This document shows positions 5,388 through 11,580 of a stretch of 11,580 nucleotides of DNA, piece by piece. Each line of letters begins with the position of its first letter. Within the stretch, counting starts at the first letter, position 1. A program made the position numbers and the translations under genes. The notes below the pieces were generated by a model. The model ran no database searches. It had not been told where the DNA came from and worked only from the letters and a program-made list of their open reading frames with translations. The stretch comes from ZLKRG08 sp051006515. GTDB taxonomy: Bacteria; Actinomycetota; Actinomycetes; Nanopelagicales; Nanopelagicaceae. The DNA lies in assembly GCA_051006515.1 (NCBI GenBank), contig JBPCTD010000048.1, positions 1 to 11,580 of the forward strand, written 5' to 3'.

Positions 5388-7697
5388 TTAGTCACTAATG
5401 GTGCTGAGAACATCGTCAAGCTCTTCAGGCTTAACCAAAACTACGCGAGCTTTTGAACCTTCAGAAGGTCCGACTATTCCGCGCGACTCCATCAAATCCA
5501 TCAAACGTCCGGCCTTAGCAAAACCGATACGAAGTTTTCGTTGCAACATCGAAGTCGATCCGATTTGAGTAGTAACTACTAAATGTACTGCTTGCAATAA
5601 AAGTTCTAAATCATCGCCTATTTCATTTACTGAAGTGATTACGCTCTTTTGAACTGTGGTGACGTCATCTCTGAATCTTGGTGAAAGTTGTTTGCGCACA
5701 TGGCCAACCACATCTGCGATTTCGCGCTCTGAAACATATGCACCTTGAATGCGCATTGGTCTGGATGCTCCCATAGGAATAAATAAGCCATCGCCTTGGC
5801 CGATCAACTTCTCCGCACCTGGCTCATCTAAAATCACACGGCTATCTGCAAGTGATGAAGTGGCAAATGAAAGTCGTGAAGGCACGTTAGCTTTGATTAA
5901 ACCAGTAACCACATCAACAGATGGTCGCTGCGTTGCCAGAACAAGGTGAATTCCGGCAGAGCGCGCTAACTGGGTAATGCGCACTACACATTCTTCTACA
6001 TCTTTAGCTGCCACCATCATCAAATCTGCAAGCTCATCGATTATTACAAGTAGATATGGGTATGGTTCCAAAACACGATCGCTACCAGGAGGCGCAACTA
6101 CTTTGCCAGCGCGCACTGCCTTATTGAAATCATCAATATGTCGAAAGCCAAAAGTTGCTAAATCTTCGTAACGTAAATCCATTTCACGTACAACCCACTG
6201 CAGCGCATCAGCAGCTTTCTTTGGGTTAGTGATAATCGGGGTTATCAAATGTGGAATATTTTCATAAGCATTTAGCTCGACGCGTTTTGGATCAATCAAA
6301 ACCATACGTACTTCATCAGGTGTAGCGCGCATCATGATTGAGGTAATCATTGAGTTAATCATCGAAGACTTACCAGCGCCTGTGGCACCAGCAACTAAAA
6401 GGTGTGGCATCTTCGCTAAATTGGCGCAGATGTAATTGCCTTCAACATCTTTGCCAAGTGCGACCAGCATTGGATGCATATCTTGGCCGGCAACACTTGA
6501 GCGTAAAACATCGCCAAGAGCAACAATTTCGCGATCAGTATTTGGTATTTCAATACCAACTGCAGACTTACCAGGAATTGGCGAAAGGATTCGTACCTCG
6601 CTAGATGCCACGGCATATGCAATGTTCTTTGAAAGCGATGTAATTCTTTCTACTTTCACACCGGTACCAAGTTCTATTTCATAGCGAGTAACTGTTGGAC
6701 CGCGCATGAATCCAGTTACTTGAGCATCAATTTCAAACTCTGCTAATAATTCAGATAACGCGCTAACGACAGCTTCATTTGCTTTGCTCTTGCCCTTCGT
6801 TGCAGGGCCAGATTTCAAAAGATCAGCTGGTGGCAAAACATATTTACTATCTGGAGTCAGCATCATCTGCACTGGACGCTTTGCAGGTGCAGTAGATGGA
6901 TGTGATTTAGGAATCTCTACAGTGAATTCTTCGTCGAACTCTTCCTCGGCAGGTTCTTCGTACTCTTCATCTTCAAATTCCTCTTCAGGCTCTTCTTCAA
7001 ACCTAGAAATCAGCGGTGTTTCAAAAGGTTCGCTCTCATATAGTTCTTCGTCGTCATCTTCGCGTTCGCGTTGCAACTTGCTCTTTAGCCAGATGAAAGT
7101 CGATTTGATGCGGATGGCTACCTGTGAAAATGGTGTGGCCGTAACAACTAAAAGACCAAAACCAAATATCAATAGGAGTACTGGGTAAGTAATTAGCGGT
7201 GTTAAAGCTACTTTAAGTGGATTTGAGATGGCATAACCAAGCCAACCTCCACCTTCGCGCATAGCAGTAGCGCCAGTTCCTTCTGAGCCATTAAACATAT
7301 GCGAAAGTCCGGTAGCGGAAATTAAGAGCGCCAAAGTTCCAATTGTGATGCGTGCAGTTTCTCGCTTTTGATCTGGAGTGCGAAATAATCTAAAAGCAAA
7401 GTAGATAAGTATTAGTGGCGCAAATAATCCGATACGACCAAAGCCGCCATAGAAGATGGAATAGAGCGCATTACCAACTGGAGAATCCAAATGCATCCAA
7501 GTGCCAGCAATTGCTGCTAAGGCCAGAATTACAAGTAGCAACGCTGCGCCATCGCGTTGATGTGCGGGATCCAAATCTTTGGCAGCTCGAGTAGTAAAGC
7601 GAATGGCATTGCCAGAACCTTTTGCAAGCGCGCGCCAAATCGTCGCTAGCGCTTTAGCGAAAGTTTTTTTGCTACTGGTTTTTTTCTTACCTGCCAC
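5388..7697 (-). CDS. ftsK: FtsK/SpoIIIE DNA translocase
   Basis: FtsK is a septum-anchored hexameric motor that pumps chromosomal DNA and helps to resolve it at division. From GTG 7697 the protein has 769 residues, close to the 787 of SpoIIIE. Three or four membrane spans lie at about 51-67, 89-105, 117-135 and 161-187. An extremely acidic linker at 211-260 (about 28 of 50 residues Asp or Glu) joins them to the motor. The motor carries Walker A GATGAGKS at 437-444 and Walker B VIIDE at 551-555. A gamma winged-helix domain, which reads KOPS/SRS-type polarity signals, fills about 698-765. An upstream in-frame GTG at 7727 would add ten residues. GTG 7697 is preferred because the sequence then begins VAGKKKTSSKK, like family members, and TACTAT ends 6 bases before it. 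It lies 67 bases after rnj. Confidence 0.93.
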   Translation of the reverse strand: MAGKKKTSSKKTFAKALATIWRALAKGSGNAIRFTTRAAKDLDPAHQRDGAALLLVILALAAIAGTWMHLDSPVGNALYSIFYGGFGRIGLFAPLILIYFAFRLFRTPDQKRETARITIGTLALLISATGLSHMFNGSEGTGATAMREGGGWLGYAISNPLKVALTPLITYPVLLLIFGFGLLVVTATPFSQVAIRIKSTFIWLKSKLQREREDDDEELYESEPFETPLISRFEEEPEEEFEDEEYEEPAEEEFDEEFTVEIPKSHPSTAPAKRPVQMMLTPDSKYVLPPADLLKSGPATKGKSKANEAVVSALSELLAEFEIDAQVTGFMRGPTVTRYEIELGTGVKVERITSLSKNIAYAVASSEVRILSPIPGKSAVGIEIPNTDREIVALGDVLRSSVAGQDMHPMLVALGKDVEGNYICANLAKMPHLLVAGATGAGKSSMINSMITSIMMRATPDEVRMVLIDPKRVELNAYENIPHLITPIITNPKKAADALQWVVREMDLRYEDLATFGFRHIDDFNKAVRAGKVVAPPGSDRVLEPYPYLLVIIDELADLMMVAAKDVEECVVRITQLARSAGIHLVLATQRPSVDVVTGLIKANVPSRLSFATSSLADSRVILDEPGAEKLIGQGDGLFIPMGASRPMRIQGAYVSEREIADVVGHVRKQLSPRFRDDVTTVQKSVITSVNEIGDDLELLLQAVHLVVTTQIGSTSMLQRKLRIGFAKAGRLMDLMESRGIVGPSEGSKARVVLVKPEELDDVLSTISD

Positions 7698-7703
7698 GCG
7701 CGA

Positions 7704-7709
7704 ATAGTA
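7704..7709 (-). promoter_or_regulatory. Putative -10 element TACTAT for leaderless transcription of ftsK
   Basis: TACTAT fits TANNNT and is followed by exactly six bases (TCGCGC) and GTG at 7697. No Shine-Dalgarno sequence precedes either candidate GTG. The element supports the shorter form of FtsK. Confidence 0.48.
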
Positions 7710-7764
7710 GTAATTCGGACAAATCACCTTGCGTAGGCGCGCCGAGATAACGCTTCTTAACTAA

Positions 7765-9450
7765 TCAAACTTCAATGACTACAGGGACAATCATTGGTTT
7801 TCTGCGATGCTCCTGCCCTACCCAATTACCAATTGTTTTTCTTACAACTTGTGAAAGTTGATGTGTGCCATTTGTACCTTGCGCAACTGCAGCAGCTAAA
7901 GCTTTTTCAATTCGATTCTTAACTTCATCAAACATTGCAGGATCTTCATTGAATCCACGTGCATGAATATCAGGACCTGCAACAATGGTGCCGCGTTGCG
8001 CATCGATCACTACAACGACAGAAATAAATCCTTCTTCACCCAAAATTCGACGATCTTTTAAGGTGCTCTCTGTGATCTCACCAATTGATTGGCTATCAAC
8101 ATATACAAAACCGCAAGGAACTGCGCCAGATACTTGTGCGCGGCCTTCAACTAAATCAACCACCATGCCATTTTCGACAATTACAGTGTTATTTCGTTTA
8201 ACGCCTGTTTGAATTGCAAGCTCCGCATTCGCTTTCATGTGTCGCCATTCGCCATGAATAGGCATCACATTCTTTGGCTTTACGATGTTGTAGCAATAAA
8301 GCAACTCTCCAGCTGCAGCGTGACCTGATACGTGCACTAATGCATTACCTTTATGAACAACTTTCGCACCGAGTCGTGTTAATTCATTAATGACACGGTA
8401 AACCGGCGATTCATTACCCGGAATCAATGAAGAAGCTAAGACCACGGTATCTCCAGGGCCTACAACAATCGAGTGTTCGCCATAAGCCATTCGAGATAGC
8501 GCAGCTAGCGGTTCGCCTTGAGAGCCGGTGCAAATCAGAATTACATCATCACCATACTTCTCTAATTCATCTTTTTCGATCAAAACAAAGGCAGGGATAT
8601 TTAAATAACCCATGCGCGAAGCAATCTCCATGTTTCGCACCATCGAACGACCAATAAAACAGACTTTACGTTGATGAAGCGCTGCTAAGTCAATTACTTG
8701 TTGCACGCGATGTACATGAGAAGCAAAAGAGGCCACGATTACACGGCGTCTGGTGTTTGCGATGATGCGATCAAGTGTCGGCATAATCTCGCGTTCAGAA
8801 GGAGTAAAACCAGGTACATCAGCGTTAGTCGAATCCACTAAGAAAAGATCTACGCCACTTTCGCCAAGAGATGCAAATCTACGTAAATCAGTAATGCGGT
8901 TATCAAGTGGCAATTGATCCATTTTGAAATCACCAGTGTGAAGCACGGTTCCAGCGCCAGTCTTGATTGCAATTGCTAGTGCATCTGGAATTGAGTGGTT
9001 TACCGCAATCGCTTCGATCTCAAAGTTTCCAATCTTTACGTTCTGTCCATCTTTAATTTCGCGTGTGATGGCAGTTATTCGATGCTCTTTTAGTTTTGCT
9101 TCCGTTAAAGCCAAAGTAAGTGGCGAACCATAAACCGGAATATCACCGCGTTCGCGAAGCAGATAAGGAACTGCGCCAATATGATCTTCATGGCCATGAG
9201 TTAGGACAATGGCAGCAATGTCATTAAGCCGTTCACGAATGTAAGAAAAATCAGGGAGAATCAAATCAATTCCCGGCTGGCTCTCCTCTGGAAAAAGCAC
9301 GCCAACATCTACAACTAAAAGTTCGCCGTCATATTCGTAAACCATCATGTTGCGGCCAATTTCACCAAGGCCACCGAGCGCAACTAAACGGAGCGCACCT
9401 TTAGCTAATTTAGATGGCTCGCCGAGATTTGGATGTGGATGGTTACTCAT
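7765..9450 (-). CDS. rnj: Ribonuclease J
   Basis: RNase J is a metallo-beta-lactamase/beta-CASP ribonuclease with 5' exonuclease and endonuclease activity in mRNA decay and rRNA maturation. The 561-residue length is standard. The zinc-binding motif HGHEDH is at 85-90 (His85, His87, Asp89, His90), with further ligands His152 (AVNHSIPDA) and Asp174 (HTGDFKMD). The beta-CASP domain supplies SFASHVHRVQ (241-250), HVSGH (373-377) and the terminal PIHGEW (His399). A C-terminal dimerisation domain follows. The ATG at 9450 overlaps the dapA stop by one base (TAATG), so the two are probably translationally coupled, as in the conserved actinobacterial dapA-rnj pair. No residue of the active site is missing. 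Confidence 0.96.
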   Translation of the reverse strand: MSNHPHPNLGEPSKLAKGALRLVALGGLGEIGRNMMVYEYDGELLVVDVGVLFPEESQPGIDLILPDFSYIRERLNDIAAIVLTHGHEDHIGAVPYLLRERGDIPVYGSPLTLALTEAKLKEHRITAITREIKDGQNVKIGNFEIEAIAVNHSIPDALAIAIKTGAGTVLHTGDFKMDQLPLDNRITDLRRFASLGESGVDLFLVDSTNADVPGFTPSEREIMPTLDRIIANTRRRVIVASFASHVHRVQQVIDLAALHQRKVCFIGRSMVRNMEIASRMGYLNIPAFVLIEKDELEKYGDDVILICTGSQGEPLAALSRMAYGEHSIVVGPGDTVVLASSLIPGNESPVYRVINELTRLGAKVVHKGNALVHVSGHAAAGELLYCYNIVKPKNVMPIHGEWRHMKANAELAIQTGVKRNNTVIVENGMVVDLVEGRAQVSGAVPCGFVYVDSQSIGEITESTLKDRRILGEEGFISVVVVIDAQRGTIVAGPDIHARGFNEDPAMFDEVKNRIEKALAAAVAQGTNGTHQLSQVVRKTIGNWVGQEHRRKPMIVPVVIEV

Positions 9451-10334
9451 TAAACATTTACACCGCCAGCGCGAAGATCAAGTTTTAGTTGTTCGATCTG
9501 CGCTGGTGTGGCATCAACTAAAGGTAATCGGGTATGGCCGCCAGGTAAGCCCATCAAATTGAGCGCGGCTTTGGTAAGGATTGCGCCTTGGGTACGGAAT
9601 GTTCCGGTGTAAATCGGTAACACTTTCTGATGAATCTCAAGTGCTCGTGTCGCGTTACCTGCAAACCAAGCATCTAACATTTCGCGTAAATCGCGGCCAA
9701 TGGTGTGTCCACAAACGCTAACAAATCCGACTGCCCCAACTGAAAGCAGCGGTAAATTCAAAATATCATCGCCTGAATAAACGGGAATTCCTGAGCGCTT
9801 AATTACCCAAGAAGTTGATGCCACATTTCCTTTGGCATCTTTAAGAGCCACAATATTTTTATGTTCTGCTAATTTCACAATGGTGTCAGGTTCGATTTCA
9901 ACGCCAGTACGGCCCGGAATGTCATACATCATCACTGGTAAATCAACAGCATCGGCTATTGCGCGGAAGTGCGCTTCGATTCCAGCTTGAGGTGGCTTGT
10001 TGTAATAAGGAGTTACAACCAATAAGCCATCAGCGCCAACTTGTTGCGCATGAATTGCTTGCTCAACAGAGTGTGGAGTTTCGTTATTACCAGCACCGGC
10101 AATAACTTTTGCTTTGCCGCCGACTGCTGCTTTTACGACGCGAATTAATTCATCTTTTTCAGCATCGCTAGTAGTTGGCGCTTCTCCGGTGGTGCCAGAT
10201 ACCACAATCGCGTCATGGCCAGTTGATACTAAATGCTTTGCCAGAGTTTCTACGCCTGCCCAATCAACTGATAGATCAGCTTTGAACGGGGTCACCATTG
10301 CGGTGATTAAACGTCCAAATGGTGGCGTGATCAT
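9450..10334 (-). CDS. dapA: 4-hydroxy-tetrahydrodipicolinate synthase
   Basis: DapA condenses pyruvate with aspartate semialdehyde, opening the diaminopimelate/lysine branch that also feeds peptidoglycan. The 294-residue TIM-barrel protein has the Schiff-base lysine Lys165 (IVALKDAKGN), the catalytic Tyr137 in MMYDIPGRTG, and the GTTGEAPT substrate loop at 47-54. Length is normal. ATG 10334 begins MITPPFGRL, matching actinobacterial DapA N-termini. It lies 19 bases after thyX. TAGGCT ends exactly 6 bases before the ATG, so a second, leaderless transcript may begin here inside the thyX-dapA gap. The stop overlaps the rnj start. Related aldolases of the NAL/DapA superfamily are possible in principle, but the motif set and the context make DapA the clear call. 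Confidence 0.95.
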   Translation of the reverse strand: MITPPFGRLITAMVTPFKADLSVDWAGVETLAKHLVSTGHDAIVVSGTTGEAPTTSDAEKDELIRVVKAAVGGKAKVIAGAGNNETPHSVEQAIHAQQVGADGLLVVTPYYNKPPQAGIEAHFRAIADAVDLPVMMYDIPGRTGVEIEPDTIVKLAEHKNIVALKDAKGNVASTSWVIKRSGIPVYSGDDILNLPLLSVGAVGFVSVCGHTIGRDLREMLDAWFAGNATRALEIHQKVLPIYTGTFRTQGAILTKAALNLMGLPGGHTRLPLVDATPAQIEQLKLDLRAGGVNV

Positions 10335-10340
10335 GCGTAA

Positions 10341-10346
10341 AGCCTA
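10341..10346 (-). promoter_or_regulatory. Putative -10 element TAGGCT for leaderless transcription of dapA
   Basis: TAGGCT fits TANNNT and is followed by TTACGC (six bases) and the ATG at 10334. It lies in the 19-base gap between thyX and dapA. A weak AGAAG further upstream is a poor alternative ribosome site. Confidence 0.4.
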
Positions 10347-10353
10347 CTTCTGA

Positions 10354-11076
10354 TTACGGAGAAACGCGACCTGATTTATTAAATGCCGCATGTACCAATG
10401 GCATCATCACTGCGAAGAAGGCTTCCATCTTCTCTGCGACCATCTCAATTTCCCGTTGTGGGTAGCTTGGAAAGTGTGAACCTTCGTGGGTGGTGCGAAG
10501 TGATAAGAAATTCATTAGCGCACGAGCATTCATTGTCACATACATTGAAGAGTAAGTAGCAACTGGCAACGTGGCACGAGCAACTTCGCGTGCGATGCCC
10601 ACATCTAACATCTTTTGATAAGCATCATAAGCTGCAATGTAAGCCTTCTTCATTTCAGTAACCATAACTTCATACTGTTCGTCGGTGCCTGGTTCGAAGG
10701 TGTAGTGGCCAGTTTTGCCAACTTGATTTAATTTACGTTCGCGATTTGGAATATAGAAAACTGGTTTTAATTCGCGGTAACGGCCTGATTCTTCATTGTA
10801 TGAAGCGATGCGGTGGCGCATGAATTCACGGAATACAAATATTGGAGCGCTAATAAAGAAAGTAAAAGAGGTATGTTCAAATGGCGAACCATGGCGTTCG
10901 CGCGCCAGGTAATTAATGAGCCCAGCGCTACGTTCTGGGTCTTCATTTACAGAATCGATTGATTTTTCGCCGGCAGTAGATACTCGCGCAGCCCAGATGA
11001 CGTCGGCATCGCTGGCAGAGCTCTTAACCAGTTCAACTGTTACGTCATCGCGGAAGATAATTTCAGAAGCTGACAT
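10354..11076 (-). CDS. thyX: FAD-dependent thymidylate synthase ThyX
   Basis: ThyX makes dTMP from dUMP with methylenetetrahydrofolate, using FAD and NADPH, and replaces ThyA in many actinobacteria. The 240-residue protein carries the ThyX signature RHRIASYNEESGRY at 87-100, including Arg87-His88-Arg89, Ser92 and Arg99, preceded by the conserved ERHGSPFEHTSFTF region at 60-73 that binds FAD. Length is typical. The ATG at 11076 is the first gene of the leftward run and faces the azlC-type gene across 34 bases. TAAGGT at 11084-11089 ends 7 bases before the ATG; no Shine-Dalgarno sequence is present. Next to dapA, this matches the conserved actinobacterial order. Confidence 0.97.
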   Translation of the reverse strand: MSASEIIFRDDVTVELVKSSASDADVIWAARVSTAGEKSIDSVNEDPERSAGLINYLARERHGSPFEHTSFTFFISAPIFVFREFMRHRIASYNEESGRYRELKPVFYIPNRERKLNQVGKTGHYTFEPGTDEQYEVMVTEMKKAYIAAYDAYQKMLDVGIAREVARATLPVATYSSMYVTMNARALMNFLSLRTTHEGSHFPSYPQREIEMVAEKMEAFFAVMMPLVHAAFNKSGRVSP

Positions 11077-11083
11077 ATGGCAG

Positions 11084-11089
11084 ACCTTA
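11084..11089 (-). promoter_or_regulatory. Putative -10 element TAAGGT of thyX
   Basis: TAAGGT is followed by seven bases (CTGCCAT) and the ATG at 11076, consistent with a leaderless transcript. TATAAG two bases further upstream is an alternative. Its -35 region would fall inside the divergent azlC-type gene. Confidence 0.4.
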
Positions 11090-11097
11090 TATGCTTA

Positions 11098-11103
11098 TAG
11101 ACT
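11098..11103 (+). promoter_or_regulatory. Putative -10 element TAGACT of the azlC-type gene
   Basis: TAGACT is followed by seven bases (TGAAACT) and the ATG at 11111. TATAGA, two bases upstream, is an alternative. The two divergent -10 elements lie only eight bases apart, so polymerases at thyX and this gene would compete. Confidence 0.4.
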
Positions 11104-11110
11104 TGAAACT

Positions 11111-11580
11111 ATGTCATCGGTCAATCGCGCCACGTTAAGCAAGTCACTAAGCGTGAGTTTGGCAGTTGGCGCATATGGCACCGCCTTCGGTGCTGCCGCG
11201 GTAGCGGCGGGATTTTCCGTCCTGCAAGCCTGTCTATTAAGCCTTCTTACCTTTACTGGCGCATCACAGTTTGCGGTAATCGGCGTGATTGGCGCTGGCG
11301 GAACTGCACTCACTGGTATCGCCACCGCTTCGTTATTAGGTTTTCGTAACGCAATTTATTCAATGATTGCTAAACCGATATTAAATGTTTCCGGCTTAAA
11401 GAAGTTATGGGCAACGCAAATTACGATTGACGAATCAATTGCCGTTGCCACCGCTGAAGAGGTGCGCGGTGAAGCTGCCATGCGCCATGGTTTCTGGCTT
11501 ACAGGAAGTGGCGTCTTTCTTTTCTGGAATCTGTTTACCTTACTTGGCGCGTTAGGCGCGCAAGCAATTGGAGATCCTGC
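11111..11580 (+). CDS. azlC: AzlC family branched-chain amino acid exporter subunit (partial)
   Basis: An open frame runs from ATG 11111 to the window edge (156 codons, no stop), so its C-terminus is missing. The sequence matches AzlC: GAYGTAFGAAAVAAGFS at about 20-36, the hallmark FTGASQFA at 48-55, the GFRNAIYSM region at 77-85, and TIDESIAVAT at 105-114, corresponding to the T-D-E-x2 motif of the family. Hydrophobic segments lie at about 13-34, 38-60, 64-84 and 128-156. AzlC works with the small protein AzlD to export branched-chain amino acids and analogues; an azlD gene should follow just outside the window. The start has no Shine-Dalgarno sequence, and a putative -10 element ends seven bases upstream. 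The family call is good; the substrate is inferred. Confidence 0.87.
   Translation, partial: MSSVNRATLSKSLSVSLAVGAYGTAFGAAAVAAGFSVLQACLLSLLTFTGASQFAVIGVIGAGGTALTGIATASLLGFRNAIYSMIAKPILNVSGLKKLWATQITIDESIAVATAEEVRGEAAMRHGFWLTGSGVFLFWNLFTLLGALGAQAIGDP

Noticed and set aside
6784..7188. Plus-strand open frame rich in Ser and Asn opposite ftsK
   Set aside because: It is the complement of the Glu/Asp-rich FtsK linker (GAA/GAG read as TTC/CTC or shifted TCT/TCA), has no start signals and no family resemblance.
11095..11325. Minus-strand open frame of 76 codons upstream of thyX
   Set aside because: It is antisense to the AzlC-type gene starting at 11111, whose family motifs are clear; the minus-strand translation is low in complexity and unrecognisable.

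Overview
The window reads as a compact, moderately AT-rich actinobacterial chromosome segment. Starting at thyX and reading leftward on the minus strand, the order is thyX, dapA, rnj (RNase J), ftsK, a RodZ-like membrane HTH gene, rimO, pgsA, cinA (C-terminal domain only), clgR, a TetR-family gene and a DUF805 gene. This follows the core actinobacterial order (in Mycobacterium tuberculosis: thyX-dapA-rnj-...-ftsK-...-pgsA3-clgR). The very tight spacing, AT-leaning codons and modest protein lengths suggest a streamlined aquatic actinobacterium of the Nanopelagicales (acI) kind. That placement is inference, not something the sequence proves.

Layout. 1-99 (+): the last 32 codons of an unrecognised gene. 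152-961 (+): an L,D-transpeptidase whose stop shares the palindrome TTAA with the stop of the DUF805 gene facing it. 958-11076 (-): eleven genes in one direction, mostly overlapping or separated by fewer than 40 bases; the largest gap (99 bases) lies in front of the RodZ-like gene. 11111 to the end (+): the start of an AzlC-family transporter gene, divergent from thyX across 34 bases. Once clgR is recognised, no stretch over 300 bases is without a gene.

Roles. The block joins DNA precursor synthesis (thyX), the lysine/diaminopimelate branch (dapA), RNA processing (rnj), chromosome segregation (ftsK), cell shape or envelope (RodZ-like), ribosomal protein S12 modification (rimO), phospholipid synthesis (pgsA), pyridine nucleotide salvage (cinA/pncC) and Clp protease control (clgR). 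The L,D-transpeptidase fits the envelope theme; the TetR and DUF805 genes have no clear job.

Three observations stand out. First, two conserved genes, clgR and rimO, are each cut by one in-frame stop codon although homology continues in the same frame on both sides, consistent with a single-base substitution in each (Cys to TGA, Lys to TAG). Second, many starts, including all three GTG starts, have a TANNNT element ending exactly 6 or 7 bases upstream, the geometry of leaderless mRNAs, while three other starts carry clear Shine-Dalgarno sequences. Third, the post-stop part of clgR still ends in Ala-Ala, as in ClpP-degraded proteins. I found no phage, insertion sequence, CRISPR array, RNA gene or obviously new multi-gene system.
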